From positions 49,658 to 113,657 of the forward strand of contig NZ_MBSO01000015.1 in the NCBI RefSeq assembly GCF_001695835.1: a stretch of 64,000 nucleotides of DNA, given 5' to 3'. Both the position numbers and the translations under genes were made by a program. The notes beneath the pieces are model-generated. The model searched no databases. It was not told where the DNA came from and worked only from the letters and a program-made list of their open reading frames with translations. The stretch comes from Ensifer sp. LC11. GTDB taxonomy: Bacteria > Pseudomonadota > Alphaproteobacteria > Rhizobiales > Rhizobiaceae. Below, in pieces: positions 52,539 to 62,794 of the stretch (the stretch's first letter is position 1; each line of letters starts with the position of its first letter).

Positions 52539-53576
52539 ATGACCTTTGTCACCTCCGTCCACGAACGCTTCCGGAGCGTGCCTTCCGGCTTTGCGACCTA
52601 TTGGCCGGGCTTCGCCGTCACCGCGGCCGTCGCCGTCGCTGCCCAGTTTCTCTCCGATCATTACGGCGCCCCGGCCATGCTGATGGCACTGCTGCTCGGC
52701 ATCGCCTTTCACTTTCTTTCCGAAGAAGGGCGCTGCGTCGCCGGCATCGATTTCTGCGCCAAGAAGGTGCTGCGGATCGGCGTGGCGCTGCTTGGCATGC
52801 GTATCAGCGTCGATCTCCTGATCGGGCTTGGCGCCGGCACGATCCTGCTGCTCGTCTCGGCGATCGCCGCGACCATTGGCTTCGGCCTCATCGCTGCGAA
52901 ACTGCTCGGCCGCGGCTGGCGGCTGGCGCTCATCACCAGCGGATCGGTGGCGATCTGCGGCGCGTCAGCGGCGATGGCGATCGCTGCCGTCTTACCGAAG
53001 AACGAGTTCTCCGAGCGCAACCTGATCTTCACGGTGCTCTCGGTCACGGTCCTATCCACGCTCGCCATGATCGGCTATCCGATCATCGCTGAGACCATGG
53101 GGCTCGATGCCCGCGCGACCGGCATCTTCTTCGGCGGCACCATCCATGATGTCGCACAGGTTGTCGGCGCCGGCTTCTCGGTCTCGCCGGAAGCGGGGGA
53201 AACGGCGACGCTCGTCAAGCTGATCCGGGTCACCATGCTGGCGCCGGTCGTGCTGACCTTCTCGCTGGCGTTGCGCAACGTGCCGCAGCCCGAGGGCGAG
53301 GCCGGCAAGCGCCCGCCGCTTCTACCCGGCTTCGTCGTCGCCTTCCTCATCTTCGCGGCGTTCAACTCCTTCGGGCTCGTGCCCGAGCTGGTGGCCAAGG
53401 CTGGCATGGAAACCTCCCGCTGGGCGCTGCTCGCCGGCATCGTCGCCGTCGGCATGCGAACCTCACTCAGGCGTGTTCTTGACGTCGGCGGTGATGCCGT
53501 CGCGCTCGTCGTCGCCGAAACCGTGTTCATCGCTCTCTTCATCCTCGCCGGCATTCACTATCTGGGGCACGCCTGA
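52539..53576 (+). CDS. YeiH-family membrane protein, probable sulfite exporter
   Basis: A 345-residue protein with about ten membrane segments of the YeiH/UPF0324 (putative sulfate exporter) family: KVLRIGVALLGMRIS, SVAICGASAAMAIAAVL and FFGGTIHDVAQVVGAG are the family's signature stretches. It stands between xsc and pta, where other taurine clusters carry the unrelated exporter TauZ. Removing the toxic sulfite made by Xsc is the logical role. The ATG at 52539 is used; RBS is weak. Confidence 0.85.
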   Translation: MTFVTSVHERFRSVPSGFATYWPGFAVTAAVAVAAQFLSDHYGAPAMLMALLLGIAFHFLSEEGRCVAGIDFCAKKVLRIGVALLGMRISVDLLIGLGAGTILLLVSAIAATIGFGLIAAKLLGRGWRLALITSGSVAICGASAAMAIAAVLPKNEFSERNLIFTVLSVTVLSTLAMIGYPIIAETMGLDARATGIFFGGTIHDVAQVVGAGFSVSPEAGETATLVKLIRVTMLAPVVLTFSLALRNVPQPEGEAGKRPPLLPGFVVAFLIFAAFNSFGLVPELVAKAGMETSRWALLAGIVAVGMRTSLRRVLDVGGDAVALVVAETVFIALFILAGIHYLGHA

Positions 53577-54583
53577 TGAAACCGCTCGACCGTATTCTCG
53601 AAGCCGCGAAAGCCGCGCCGCGCCATATCGTGCTTGCCGAAGGGGAAGACCCGCGCATCGTCGAGGGGGGCCTTCGCGCCGTTCGTGCCGGTATTGCCGA
53701 GATTACGCTCGTCGGCGGCCGGGACCTGGTCGAGGAGCGGCTGGCAGCTGCCGGGGCACGGTCAGGCGAAATCCGCATCGAGGATCCGGCCTCGTCGCCA
53801 CTTACCCCGCGCCTTGCCGCGGCCTACCATGACCTGCGCCGAAACAAGGGCGTTGACGAAGTGGCGGCGGCCGCAGCCGTGCGTTCGCCGCTGGTCTTTG
53901 CCGCCATGATGGTGCGTGAGGATGCGGCCGACGGCACGGTTGGAGGGGCGGTCGCGACCACCGCCGATACGGTGCGTGCCGCCCTCCAGACCATCGGACG
54001 CGCGCCGGATGTGGGCCTGGTGTCGAGTTTCTTCCTGATGATGCTCTGCGCGCCGCATCACGCAAAGAAGGGGGCTTTCGTCTTTGCCGATTGCGGCCTT
54101 GTGGTGGACCCCGATGCCGCGGGCCTTGCCGACATCGCCGTGACGTCGGCGCGCTCTTTCGAGGCGCTCTCGGGCAAGCCCGCGAAGGTGGCGATGCTCT
54201 CGTTTTCGACCGCCGGCAGCGCTGCGCACGAGCGTGTTTCCAAGGTGGTGGAGGCGACCAGGCTTGCGCACGCGGCAGCGCCTGGCCTCGCGATTGACGG
54301 CGAGCTGCAATTCGACAGCGCCTTCGTCGAGGCCGTCAGCGCGGCCAAAGCACCCAATTCGGAGCTGCATGGCCAGGCCAATGTCTTCGTGTTCCCGAAT
54401 CTCGATGCGGCCAATATCGGCTACAAGATCGCGCAGCGGATCGGTGGCGCCACCGCCGTCGGTCCCATCCTCCAGGGGCTCGCAAAACCGGCCAACGATC
54501 TCTCCCGCGGCTGCAACGTCGACGATGTTTTCCACATGATCGCCGTGACCGTCGTCCAGGCGTTTGGCGGACGAAGTGGGTGA
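53576..54583 (+). CDS. pta: Phosphate acetyltransferase Pta (short form)
   Basis: A 335-residue phosphotransacetylase lacking the N-terminal P-loop domain of enterobacterial Pta. It shows HIVLAEGEDPRIVEGGLRAVRAG, the MMLCAPHH region and a VFPNLDAANIGYKIAQRIGGATAVGPILQGLAKPANDLSRG C-terminus. It turns acetyl phosphate from Xsc into acetyl-CoA. Its ATG overlaps the exporter's TGA by one base. Confidence 0.96.
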   Translation: MKPLDRILEAAKAAPRHIVLAEGEDPRIVEGGLRAVRAGIAEITLVGGRDLVEERLAAAGARSGEIRIEDPASSPLTPRLAAAYHDLRRNKGVDEVAAAAAVRSPLVFAAMMVREDAADGTVGGAVATTADTVRAALQTIGRAPDVGLVSSFFLMMLCAPHHAKKGAFVFADCGLVVDPDAAGLADIAVTSARSFEALSGKPAKVAMLSFSTAGSAAHERVSKVVEATRLAHAAAPGLAIDGELQFDSAFVEAVSAAKAPNSELHGQANVFVFPNLDAANIGYKIAQRIGGATAVGPILQGLAKPANDLSRGCNVDDVFHMIAVTVVQAFGGRSG

Positions 54584-54635
54584 CGAAGCCGATCGCGCAG
54601 AATACAGGTCGCTCAGGGGAACGTGACGGACGCCT

Positions 54636-54923
54636 CTAACGTTCGTTTCCTCCATCTGGCACTATGACGAAATCGAACTGGGCCTGCCAGCCGGGCAGCT
54701 GGACCTTGCGATCGTCCGGATCGATGCGCCCGTCAATGGCATGTGGTGCGACCGGCACCTGATAAGCTTCCAGCGCATTGATCTTCTGGGCCGCGTTATG
54801 CCGCCGACACAGCCCCTTTTTTGGTGACGCCGAACTCAATCGGACGATGGGAAACGAGGCGAGGATCATCGCCCGATCGATGCGGCGGCTATTTTCCCGC
54901 GTGCGCTCATTTCTGGCGTCCAC
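54636..54923 (-). CDS. Possible small hypothetical protein, 95 aa
   Basis: A short frame with an arginine-rich start (MDARNERTRENSRRIDRAM) and an acidic, more protein-like C-terminus (NALEAYQVPVAPHAIDGRIDPDDRKVQLPGW). No family is recognised, and no clear RBS is seen. It may be a degraded gene end or a chance frame in the 587-bp gap between pta and the TRAP genes. Confidence 0.25.
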   Translation of the reverse strand: MDARNERTRENSRRIDRAMILASFPIVRLSSASPKKGLCRRHNAAQKINALEAYQVPVAPHAIDGRIDPDDRKVQLPGWQAQFDFVIVPDGGNER

Positions 54924-54965
54924 GTCAGGGCGATATCTTAAGGCTTCCCGGGCGGCGACCGTCGC

Positions 54966-54995
54966 TTGACAGTCGGTTCAAAATAAACTTAACAT
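54966..54995 (+). promoter_or_regulatory. Sigma-70-type promoter of the TRAP operon
   Basis: TTGACA (54966-54971) and TAACAT (54990-54995) are separated by 18 bp. The -35 is a perfect match and the -10 matches at four of six positions, including the initial TA and final T. Transcription would begin near 55002 and give a leader of about 170 nt before the binding-protein gene. Confidence 0.55.
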
Positions 54996-55000
54996 GTTAA
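54989..55000. promoter_or_regulatory. Perfect palindrome TTAACATGTTAA over the TRAP promoter -10
   Basis: Twelve bases of perfect dyad symmetry cover the -10 hexamer, so a bound protein would block RNA polymerase. No regulator gene is adjacent to the TRAP genes. A GntR-, IclR- or MarR-type repressor encoded elsewhere, or the LysR protein at 60281, could be responsible; the sequence does not say. Confidence 0.6.
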
Positions 55001-55170
55001 TGGATTGAGTTCCCCGGATGAGGAGCGAAGGGGAGATTCAAGCGATCAAGGGCAGGCCTGCGTCGTCGGAAAGCCGTCATTTGAGGCGGTCGCCGGTACG
55101 TGCTCGCACCTTGCTCGCCCGGCGCGAACGCGCCTCCGGCGGTTTGAAATGGGTCGACAGGGAGGAACCT

Positions 55171-56226
55171 ATGAGACTGAGCAGACGGAGCCTGATTAAG
55201 ACCGGTGGTGCCTTGCTGGCGGCGCCCTTCATCCTTGGGGCTGGTGGCGCGCGCGCCCAGAGTGCGGTGACACTGAAGCTGCACCACTTTCTTCCGCCCG
55301 CATCCAATGTCCATCAACGGCTTCTGACGCCTTGGGCGAAAGCCTTGGAAGAACAGAGCGGTGGCGCACTCAAGGTTGACATCTTTCCGGCCATGCAGCT
55401 TGGCGGAAAACCCCCTCAGCTCTACGACCAGGCGGCCAATGGCGTCGTCGATGTCGTCTGGACGTTGCCTGGCAACACCCCCGGACGGTTCCCGTCGACC
55501 GAGGTCTTCGAGCTTCCTTTCGTTGCGGCGAGGGAGGCGATCGTCAACGCGCAGGCCTGCCAGGAATACGGGCAGACGCATGTGCTGAAGGAAACCGGCG
55601 ACACCCAGCTCCTGTGCTTCTGGGCGCATGACCATGGCCTGATCCACACCAACAAGGAAATAAAGTCCGGCGCTGATCTTGCTGGCCTGAAGCTCCGCAA
55701 TCCGACCCGGCTGGCCGGCGAGGCGCTGGCGGCGCTCGGCGCGACCCCGGTCGGAATGCCCGTTCCACAGGTGCCGGAGGCGCTGGCCCAGCGGGCGATC
55801 GACGGCTGCGTCATTCCCTGGGAAGTGGTGCCCTCGATCAAGGTGAACGAACTCACCAAGTTCCACACGGAAATTCCAGGCTCGCCGACGCTCTATACGG
55901 CGACCTTCTTCCTGGCGATGAACAAGAGCAAGTATGAGGGCCTGCCCGCCGATCTGAAAACGGTGCTGGACGCCAACAGCGGCATGGCCTTCGCCAAGAA
56001 GGCCGGGGAAATGTGGGACAGCGTCGGCGCCGAAGTGCGCGCCTCGATCGAAGCATCCGGAAGCGGAGCCGTCAGCACGATCAGCGAGGACGAGAAGGCG
56101 AAGTGGGTTGAAGCGACCAAAAGTGTCCACGACAAGTGGGTCGAGGACATGAAGGCCAAGGATCTTGATGGCAACGCGATGATCAGCGCGGCAAAGGCAC
56201 TCGTTCAAAAATACGCAAGCAGCTGA
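55171..56226 (+). CDS. TRAP transporter substrate-binding protein (DctP family)
   Basis: A 351-residue DctP-type binding protein. A Tat-like signal is visible (RLSRRSLIKTGGALLAAPFILGAGGARA, about 30 residues). The mature part begins VTLKLHHFLPPASNVHQRLLTPWAKALEEQSGG. The carboxylate-binding arginine is in LAGLKLRNPTRLAGEAL. GGGAGG precedes the ATG at 55171. It hands an organic acid to the DctQM membrane parts encoded next. Confidence 0.93.
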   Translation: MRLSRRSLIKTGGALLAAPFILGAGGARAQSAVTLKLHHFLPPASNVHQRLLTPWAKALEEQSGGALKVDIFPAMQLGGKPPQLYDQAANGVVDVVWTLPGNTPGRFPSTEVFELPFVAAREAIVNAQACQEYGQTHVLKETGDTQLLCFWAHDHGLIHTNKEIKSGADLAGLKLRNPTRLAGEALAALGATPVGMPVPQVPEALAQRAIDGCVIPWEVVPSIKVNELTKFHTEIPGSPTLYTATFFLAMNKSKYEGLPADLKTVLDANSGMAFAKKAGEMWDSVGAEVRASIEASGSGAVSTISEDEKAKWVEATKSVHDKWVEDMKAKDLDGNAMISAAKALVQKYASS

Positions 56227-56291
56227 GCGGCGCTGCCAGTCCTGCGCGCCTGTACCGGCGCCATCTGACAGATCAAGATTTTGGGGCCGGA

Positions 56292-56807
56292 ATGACGGAA
56301 GAAGTGGAAAGCCGGGAAGCGGTGAATGTACGGCGACGCCGTGAAGTGGAGCGACTTGCGGGCGGGCTGGCGCTGATTGGCGGCACGCTCCTCTGCCTTG
56401 CAGCCGGACTGGTCAGCGTCAGCGTGCTCGGGCGCTGGCTCTTCAATCGGCCCGTGCCCGCCGACTACGAACTGGTGGAGGTCGCGGTCGGTGTCGCGGC
56501 CTTCTCCTTCCTCGGATACACTCAGGCGCGCAACGGGCACATTGCCGTCGATACCTTCACCCTGGCCCTTCCTGATCGCGTGACGCGATCCATCGACGGC
56601 CTGTGGGATCTTCTGCTTGCCGGCTGCCTGGCATTTTTCGCCTGGGGGCTTTTCACCGGCGGTCTGGAGGCGCGCCAGTACGGAACGACGCTCATCCAGC
56701 TCCCCTGGCCGATCTGGCCCGTCTATCTGATCTGTGCCGCGCTTGCGGCACTTGCGTCCATCATCGGCCTGTCCGTTGCCCTTCTGAAGATCGGAGGCGG
56801 CCGATGA
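56292..56807 (+). CDS. TRAP transporter small permease (DctQ family)
   Basis: A 171-residue membrane protein with four hydrophobic segments. It has the DctQ pattern VSVLGRWLFNRPVPADYELVEVAVGVAAFSFLGYTQARNGHIAVD. It overlaps the large permease gene by 4 bp. Confidence 0.92.
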   Translation: MTEEVESREAVNVRRRREVERLAGGLALIGGTLLCLAAGLVSVSVLGRWLFNRPVPADYELVEVAVGVAAFSFLGYTQARNGHIAVDTFTLALPDRVTRSIDGLWDLLLAGCLAFFAWGLFTGGLEARQYGTTLIQLPWPIWPVYLICAALAALASIIGLSVALLKIGGGR

Positions 56808-58246
56808 GCGGGTTTGCCATTGCGTTTATCGGCTTTGCCGCGATGCTTTTGCTGATCGCGGCCAGGATGCCGATCGCCCTTGCCATGCTTGCGGTCGGCG
56901 CCGCCGGCTATGCCTATCTCTCCGGCCCGCATGCGCTGATCTATTATCTGCAGACCAATACCTACAGCCAGTTTGCGAGCTATACGCTTTCCGTCATCCC
57001 GCTTTTCATCCTGATGGGCGCGCTTGCCGAGCAGTCAGGCATAGCGGCAACCTTGTTTCGTGTCGCCGAGCGCGGGTTCGGGCGGTTCAAAGGTGGAATG
57101 CCGATGGCGGTGATTGCCGCCTGTACCGGGTTCGGCGCCATCTGCGGTTCGTCAGTCGCGACCACCGCGACCTTCGGGCGCGCGGCATTGCCGGAACTGC
57201 GGCGGGCGCGGGTCGATGCCGGCCTCGGCACGGGCACGATTGCCGCCGGCGGCACGCTCGGCATCCTCATCCCGCCATCGGTGATCCTGGTGATCTACGC
57301 AATCACCGCCGAGCAGAACATTGCCAAGCTGTTTCAGGCCGCCCTTGTGCCGGGGCTGCTGGCGGCCGCCTTTTACCTGGTAGCGATCGCCGTGGTCGTG
57401 CGGCGCAAGCCGCATCTTGCCCCACCTGTAACGGTGGCAGACGTCGCCAAGACATCCCGCCCGATCTGGGCAAGGCCGGCTGGCCTCATCCTGTTTGCCG
57501 GTGCCGCCGCCGGTTGGGTGTTCGGCTCGCTCGGAACCGTCGGCGGTCTGTTGCTGGCGATTTTCGGCTTGCTGCTGCTCTTCGCGGATTTCGCGATCGT
57601 TCCAGCCGCCGCGGTCGCCGTGACCGTCGTTGGCGGCATTTACGGCGAGGTGTTCACTCCGACCGAAGGGGCGGCGGTCGGTGCAGCTGTCACCCTGGCG
57701 ATTGGCTTGCTGCAGCGAACGCTGGGCCTCGGCGCCTTGAAGAACGCTCTGCGGCAGACGGCCGAAACCAGCGGTATGATCTTCCTGATCCTGTTGGGTG
57801 CGGAGGTCTTCGGCGCATTCCTGGCGTTGACCCAGATGCCGGCGACCCTGGCGGCGATGGTCGGCCAGTCGGGCCTGCCACCCTATGCCGTGGTCTGCGG
57901 CATGCTGCTCACCTACCTCGTGCTCGGCGCCGTCATGGACGAGTTGGCGATGATCCTGCTGACGCTTCCCGTGTTCATCCCGATCATCCTGACGCTCGAT
58001 TTCGGGATGCCGACGGACGACGTCGCCATCTGGTTCGGCATTCTCGTCCTCATCGTCGTCGGCATCGGCCTCTCCGCCCCGCCAATCGGGCTCAACGTCT
58101 TCATCATCAACAAGCTGGCGACCGACGTTCCGATCGTCGAGACCTATCGCGGCGTGATGCCGTTTGTGATTGCCGACCTCGTCAGGTTGGCGATCGTCAC
58201 GCTGTCGCCCGGCGTTGCCCTGGCGCTGGTTCGCCTGCTGAATTGA
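56804..58246 (+). CDS. TRAP transporter large permease (DctM family)
   Basis: A 480-residue membrane protein with about 12-13 segments. DctM signatures include IPLFILMGALAEQSGIAATLF, GFGAICGSSVATTATFGRAALPEL and GTLGILIPPSVILVIYAI, and in the second half YGEVFTPTEGAAVGA and PPIGLNVFIIN. It uses the sodium gradient to import the ligand delivered by DctP. Substrate unknown; the dehydrogenase and dialkylglycine decarboxylase genes downstream hint at a modified amino or keto acid. Confidence 0.94.
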   Translation: MSGFAIAFIGFAAMLLLIAARMPIALAMLAVGAAGYAYLSGPHALIYYLQTNTYSQFASYTLSVIPLFILMGALAEQSGIAATLFRVAERGFGRFKGGMPMAVIAACTGFGAICGSSVATTATFGRAALPELRRARVDAGLGTGTIAAGGTLGILIPPSVILVIYAITAEQNIAKLFQAALVPGLLAAAFYLVAIAVVVRRKPHLAPPVTVADVAKTSRPIWARPAGLILFAGAAAGWVFGSLGTVGGLLLAIFGLLLLFADFAIVPAAAVAVTVVGGIYGEVFTPTEGAAVGAAVTLAIGLLQRTLGLGALKNALRQTAETSGMIFLILLGAEVFGAFLALTQMPATLAAMVGQSGLPPYAVVCGMLLTYLVLGAVMDELAMILLTLPVFIPIILTLDFGMPTDDVAIWFGILVLIVVGIGLSAPPIGLNVFIINKLATDVPIVETYRGVMPFVIADLVRLAIVTLSPGVALALVRLLN

Positions 58247-58269
58247 GGGCCCGTCCTTCCATGGCGGAG

Positions 58270-58291
58270 GGGAGCCGAGCGGCCGGCTCCC
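58270..58291. terminator. Stem-loop after the TRAP operon
   Basis: GGGAGCCG (58270-58277) and CGGCTCCC (58284-58291) form a perfect 8-bp stem with a 6-base loop, 24 bp after the DctM stop and before the convergent dehydrogenase gene. No T-run follows, so it is at most a weak or Rho-assisted terminator. Confidence 0.35.
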
Positions 58292-58432
58292 TGTCGGGCT
58301 AGGTTCGAGATACTGCTGGGCCGGAGCGACGGGCTCTGACGGCTGATGGCACATGAAGTGGCCGATAGCAGACGACGCCATCGACATCGCCTGTTGCCGG
58401 CCACCTCGAATGTGCATGCGTTCTGTCTTCGG

Positions 58433-59872
58433 TCAGACGCTCTTGCGCGTCACGAAGCGCGTTTCCAGATAGGCCTCGATCGCCTCGGAACCACCCTCGG
58501 TGCCGTAGCCGGAATCCCGGATGCCGCCGAACGGCACCTCCGGCAGCGCCAGGCCGAGGTGGTTGATCGAGATCATGCCGCTTTCGACTTCGCTTGCAAG
58601 ACGATGCGCGCTTCTCTCTGATCCGGTGAAGGCGTAGGCCGCAAGGCCGAACGGCAGGCGGTTGGCCTCATGGATCGCTTCGTCCAGATCATGGAAGCGG
58701 TTGATGATGGAGACCGGACCGAAGGGCTCGTCATTCATGATCCGCGCGGTGACCGGCACATCGGCCAAAACCGTCGGCTCGAAGAAGTAACCCCGGTTGC
58801 CGATGCGATGGCCGCCGGTTGCGAGCCTGCCGCCGTGCTCCACCGCGTCGGCGACCAGGCTTTCAATGGCTGGGATGCGCCGTCCGTTGGCAAGTGGGCC
58901 CATGTCGACACCGGCTTCGAGGCCGTTGCCGACCTTGATCTTCTTCGACGCGGCGACGAAGCCCTCCAGGAACTGGTCCGCAACACGCTCCTGTACCAGG
59001 AAGCGCGTCGGCGACACGCAGACCTGGCCGGCATTGCGGTACTTGCTGGCGGACATCACGGCAACGGCGCGCTCGATGTCGGCGTCCTCGGTGACGATGA
59101 CCGGTGCATGACCGCCGAGCTCCATCGTTGCGCGCTTCATATGCTGGCCGGCGAGTGCGGCCAGCATCTTGCCGACAGGTGTCGAGCCGGTAAACGACAT
59201 CTTGCGGATCACCGGATGGGCAATCAGATACTCCGAGATGACCGCCGGTACGCCGTAGACGAGATTGACGACGCCAGAAGGAATGCCCGCGTCGACGAAA
59301 CAGCGGATCAGTTCGGCGGGTGACGCCGGCGTCTCCTCCGGCGCCTTCACGATGATCGAGCAGCCGGTGGTGAGCGCCGCCGACAGCTTGCGCACCACTT
59401 GGTTGATCGGGAAGTTCCAGGGCGTGAAGGCGGCCACCGGGCCGACGGGCAGTTTGACGGTCATCTGGGTGACGTCCGGCGCGCGCGGCGGAATGATCTG
59501 GCCGTAGGCGCGTTTGCCCTCCTCGGCGAACCACTCGATGATCTCGGCGGCGCTGAGGATCTCGCCCTTCGACTGGGCGACGGGCTTGCCCTGTTCGCGG
59601 GTCATCAGCCAGGCGATGTCGTCCGCCCGTTCCCGAAGCAGGGTTGCCGCCGTCCGCATGACCTTGGCGCGATCGAAGGCCGAGGTTGCGCGCCACACCT
59701 CAAAACCCTTCTGGGCGGCGGTGAGCGCCTCATCGAGATCAGCAACCTCTGCCCAGGCCACCTGGCCGATCGTCTCCTCGGTTGCGGGGTCGATGACCGC
59801 AATGCTCTTGCCGGCGCGCGCTGCGCGCCAGGTGCCGTCGATGTGGAGGAGAGTGTCCGGATAGTGAGCCAT
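58433..59872 (-). CDS. NAD(P)-dependent succinate-semialdehyde dehydrogenase-family protein
   Basis: A 479-residue aldehyde dehydrogenase. The cofactor-site motif [10 protein letters not shown], the catalytic Glu in [11 protein letters not shown] and the catalytic Cys in [13 protein letters not shown] are all present. The length and the GabD-like N-terminus ([26 protein letters not shown]) point to the succinate-semialdehyde/glutarate-semialdehyde class. The ATG at 59872 is used; an in-frame extension to 60031 has no support. It may act on a product of the TRAP or DgdA pathways; substrate unproven. Confidence 0.88.
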   Translation of the reverse strand: MAHYPDTLLHIDGTWRAARAGKSIAVIDPATEETIGQVAWAEVADLDEALTAAQKGFEVWRATSAFDRAKVMRTAATLLRERADDIAWLMTREQGKPVAQSKGEILSAAEIIEWFAEEGKRAYGQIIPPRAPDVTQMTVKLPVGPVAAFTPWNFPINQVVRKLSAALTTGCSIIVKAPEETPASPAELIRCFVDAGIPSGVVNLVYGVPAVISEYLIAHPVIRKMSFTGSTPVGKMLAALAGQHMKRATMELGGHAPVIVTEDADIERAVAVMSASKYRNAGQVCVSPTRFLVQERVADQFLEGFVAASKKIKVGNGLEAGVDMGPLANGRRIPAIESLVADAVEHGGRLATGGHRIGNRGYFFEPTVLADVPVTARIMNDEPFGPVSIINRFHDLDEAIHEANRLPFGLAAYAFTGSERSAHRLASEVESGMISINHLGLALPEVPFGGIRDSGYGTEGGSEAIEAYLETRFVTRKSV

Positions 59873-60280
59873 GGGGTACCCTTTGCTGAATGATGTGCAT
59901 CGCGTCGTTCGCGCGCGGTGGCATGATCGGGCCGATGGGGGGGAGCCGCCTGGCCAGGCGGCACGGAGAAACTGAGATGGGGATCGGGTTGCTGCGTTGC
60001 AAGACAGCATCCTCGTCTGCCTTGATCTCAAACGTTCAGCCGGTCCGCGTCAAGCATCCCCTTCGGGGAAGATCGACATCGCCTATGACCGACTCCGGCC
60101 AGGAACTGTGTCCAGCGGCGTTTCAGTTTGAGCGGGAGCGCGGAAATCAGCGGCCCAAAGGCGGCACAGACTTTCTGTTGCCGGGTCGCGAACCCGGCAA
60201 GCGCCGTGTCGACGCAAGGGTGACCGCCCAAGGGGTCTCATGGCCGCTCGCCCTGAAGACGGCCAATGTGCAGCGGTGCT
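59873..60280. other. 408-bp intergenic region without a convincing gene
   Basis: Several short frames exist, all arginine-rich and without RBS. The promoter of the dehydrogenase gene must lie here. A perfect 9-bp hairpin (TTGCCGGGT, 60178-60186, with ACCCGGCAA, 60192-60200) stands about 80 bp downstream of the LysR stop and could end that transcript, though no T-run follows. Confidence 0.5.
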
Positions 60281-61132
60281 TCAGCTGGCGGCTAAGACCT
60301 CTCGTATATGATCTGCGAGTGCTTTCACCACGGAGGAGGGGCGGGGCTCGGAAAATTCCAGTGCGATACCGATCGTCGGAAGCGTCGGCAGCAGTCCCGG
60401 TGCGATGATGCAGAGGTCGGGCGGGACGGCGGTCCTGGTGAGGACGCTGATTGCATGGCCGGAGCGTGCAATCGCGATCAGGCCCGCAAGGCTGTTGCTG
60501 GCAAAGGCGACACGGTAGCGGCGATTGATCATTTCCATCGCGTCGCAGGCAGCCCGGTAATCGAGCGTCGTCGGGGCCGAAAGCGCTAGCGGAAGCGCTG
60601 TTCGGCTTAGGATCGCCGGTTCCGTGGTCCTGCCGACCCACACGAAGTCCTCGCTGCGAATGACCTCGCTGTTTGCCAGATCGGCGACCGAAACGAGGGC
60701 GACGTCGACCTGTCGCCGCAGGAGAAGCGGACGCAGATCGGTGGTCGGCGCGCAGACCATGCGCAGTTCGACGTCCGGGTGGCGTTCAAAGAAGCTCTCA
60801 AGGACACCGGGCAGGAACGCGATGGAATAGTCTTCCGGGCAGCCCAACGTGACTGAGCCGTTGAGGCCCGTGCCTCCCATTTCCGCGAGGATCTCGTCGT
60901 GCCCGGCGAGCAGGCGTTCCGCGTGCGCCAGCAGTTTTTCGCCGGCCGCCGTCAGGCGTACACCCGACCCAGTGCGATGGAAGAGCGCCTGTTCCAGAAA
61001 TTCCTCGAGCCGCTGCATCTGCATGCTCAGCGTCGACTGGGTACGCCCGACCTGAAGCGATGCAAGGCTGATTGAGCCCGTTCGGGCAATCACCGTGAAG
61101 TTCCTGAGGAGAGCAAGGTCCAGATTTCTCAT
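60281..61132 (-). CDS. dgdR: LysR family regulator, DgdR-like
   Basis: A 283-residue LysR regulator. The helix-turn-helix lies at residues 3-62 (LALLRNFTVIARTGSISLASLQVGRTQSTLSMQMQRLEEFLEQALF) and the effector domain starts at about 92. It is divergent from a dialkylglycine decarboxylase gene, exactly as dgdR is from dgdA in Burkholderia cepacia, so the symbol is assigned on context. A perfect 7-bp-arm palindrome (61133-61153) abuts its start codon. An alternative start at 61171 would place the palindrome inside the gene. Confidence 0.82.
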   Translation of the reverse strand: MRNLDLALLRNFTVIARTGSISLASLQVGRTQSTLSMQMQRLEEFLEQALFHRTGSGVRLTAAGEKLLAHAERLLAGHDEILAEMGGTGLNGSVTLGCPEDYSIAFLPGVLESFFERHPDVELRMVCAPTTDLRPLLLRRQVDVALVSVADLANSEVIRSEDFVWVGRTTEPAILSRTALPLALSAPTTLDYRAACDAMEMINRRYRVAFASNSLAGLIAIARSGHAISVLTRTAVPPDLCIIAPGLLPTLPTIGIALEFSEPRPSSVVKALADHIREVLAAS

Positions 61133-61153
61133 GATATCGAAATATCCGATATC
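61133..61153. promoter_or_regulatory. Palindrome GATATCG-N7-CGATATC, probable LysR binding site
   Basis: Perfect 7-base arms surround AAATATC, between the divergent dgdR-like and dgdA genes. It contains the LysR T-N11-A pattern. Its position over the regulator's own translation start suggests autoregulation, with dgdA activation from the same site 77 bp upstream of its start codon. Confidence 0.65.
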
Positions 61154-61205
61154 CGACTGGAATACTATCAATTTGCCTGAAGTCGAGACCCGCGCTAGCC
61201 ATTGA

Positions 61206-62540
<1,335 letters not shown>

Positions 62541-62763
62541 GCGTGAACCGCGGAACGCCCCTCTTTGAGTGAGGGCGCCATCATCCGACGCAGTGTTGCG
62601 CCCGGCCGGGCGCAACATTGCTTACTCTTTGGTCCCCCACAATCGCTGTCACGATCATCCCAGCTTTGGCGCCGCGGTGCGTCTCATGAGCCATTCCTTG
62701 CGCGTGACAACCCATTGGTAGCTATCGCAAGTCGCACTTCATCCTTGAATCCGCCCGTGGTGG
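62541..62763. other. Intergenic region between dgdA and the IS element
   Basis: Nothing recognisable. A frame at 62565-62807 runs into the IS end and has no protein-like composition. The sequence GCGCCCGGCCGGGCGC (62599-62614) is a strong palindrome just after dgdA and might serve as its terminator. Confidence 0.4.
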
Positions 62764-62782
62764 TTCCAGGTCGAATGCAACG
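62764..62782 (+). repeat. Left terminal inverted repeat of the IS30 element
   Basis: TTCCAGGTCGAATGCAACG, partner of the inverted copy at 63843-63862; 14 shared positions in two blocks with a one-base length difference between them. Confidence 0.65.
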
Positions 62783-62794
62783 ATCGCGAGAAGC

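Larger units (their letters stand above)
54584..55170. other. 587-bp region between pta and the TRAP operon
   Basis: Apart from the doubtful frame at 54636-54923 no gene is seen. The distal part carries the promoter and palindrome at 54966-55000, followed by about 170 bp of leader before the binding-protein start. An in-frame GTG/ATG extension of the binding protein to 55018 would place an arginine-rich tail before its Tat signal and is not believed. Confidence 0.55.

Noticed and set aside
50649..52712. Minus-strand 687-codon open frame over xsc
   Set aside because: Long only because the codon use of xsc leaves few stops on the other strand; no domain recognised.
55018..55170. N-terminal extension of the TRAP binding protein
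   Set aside because: It would bury the Tat signal behind 51 arginine-rich residues; the ATG at 55171 has a strong RBS.
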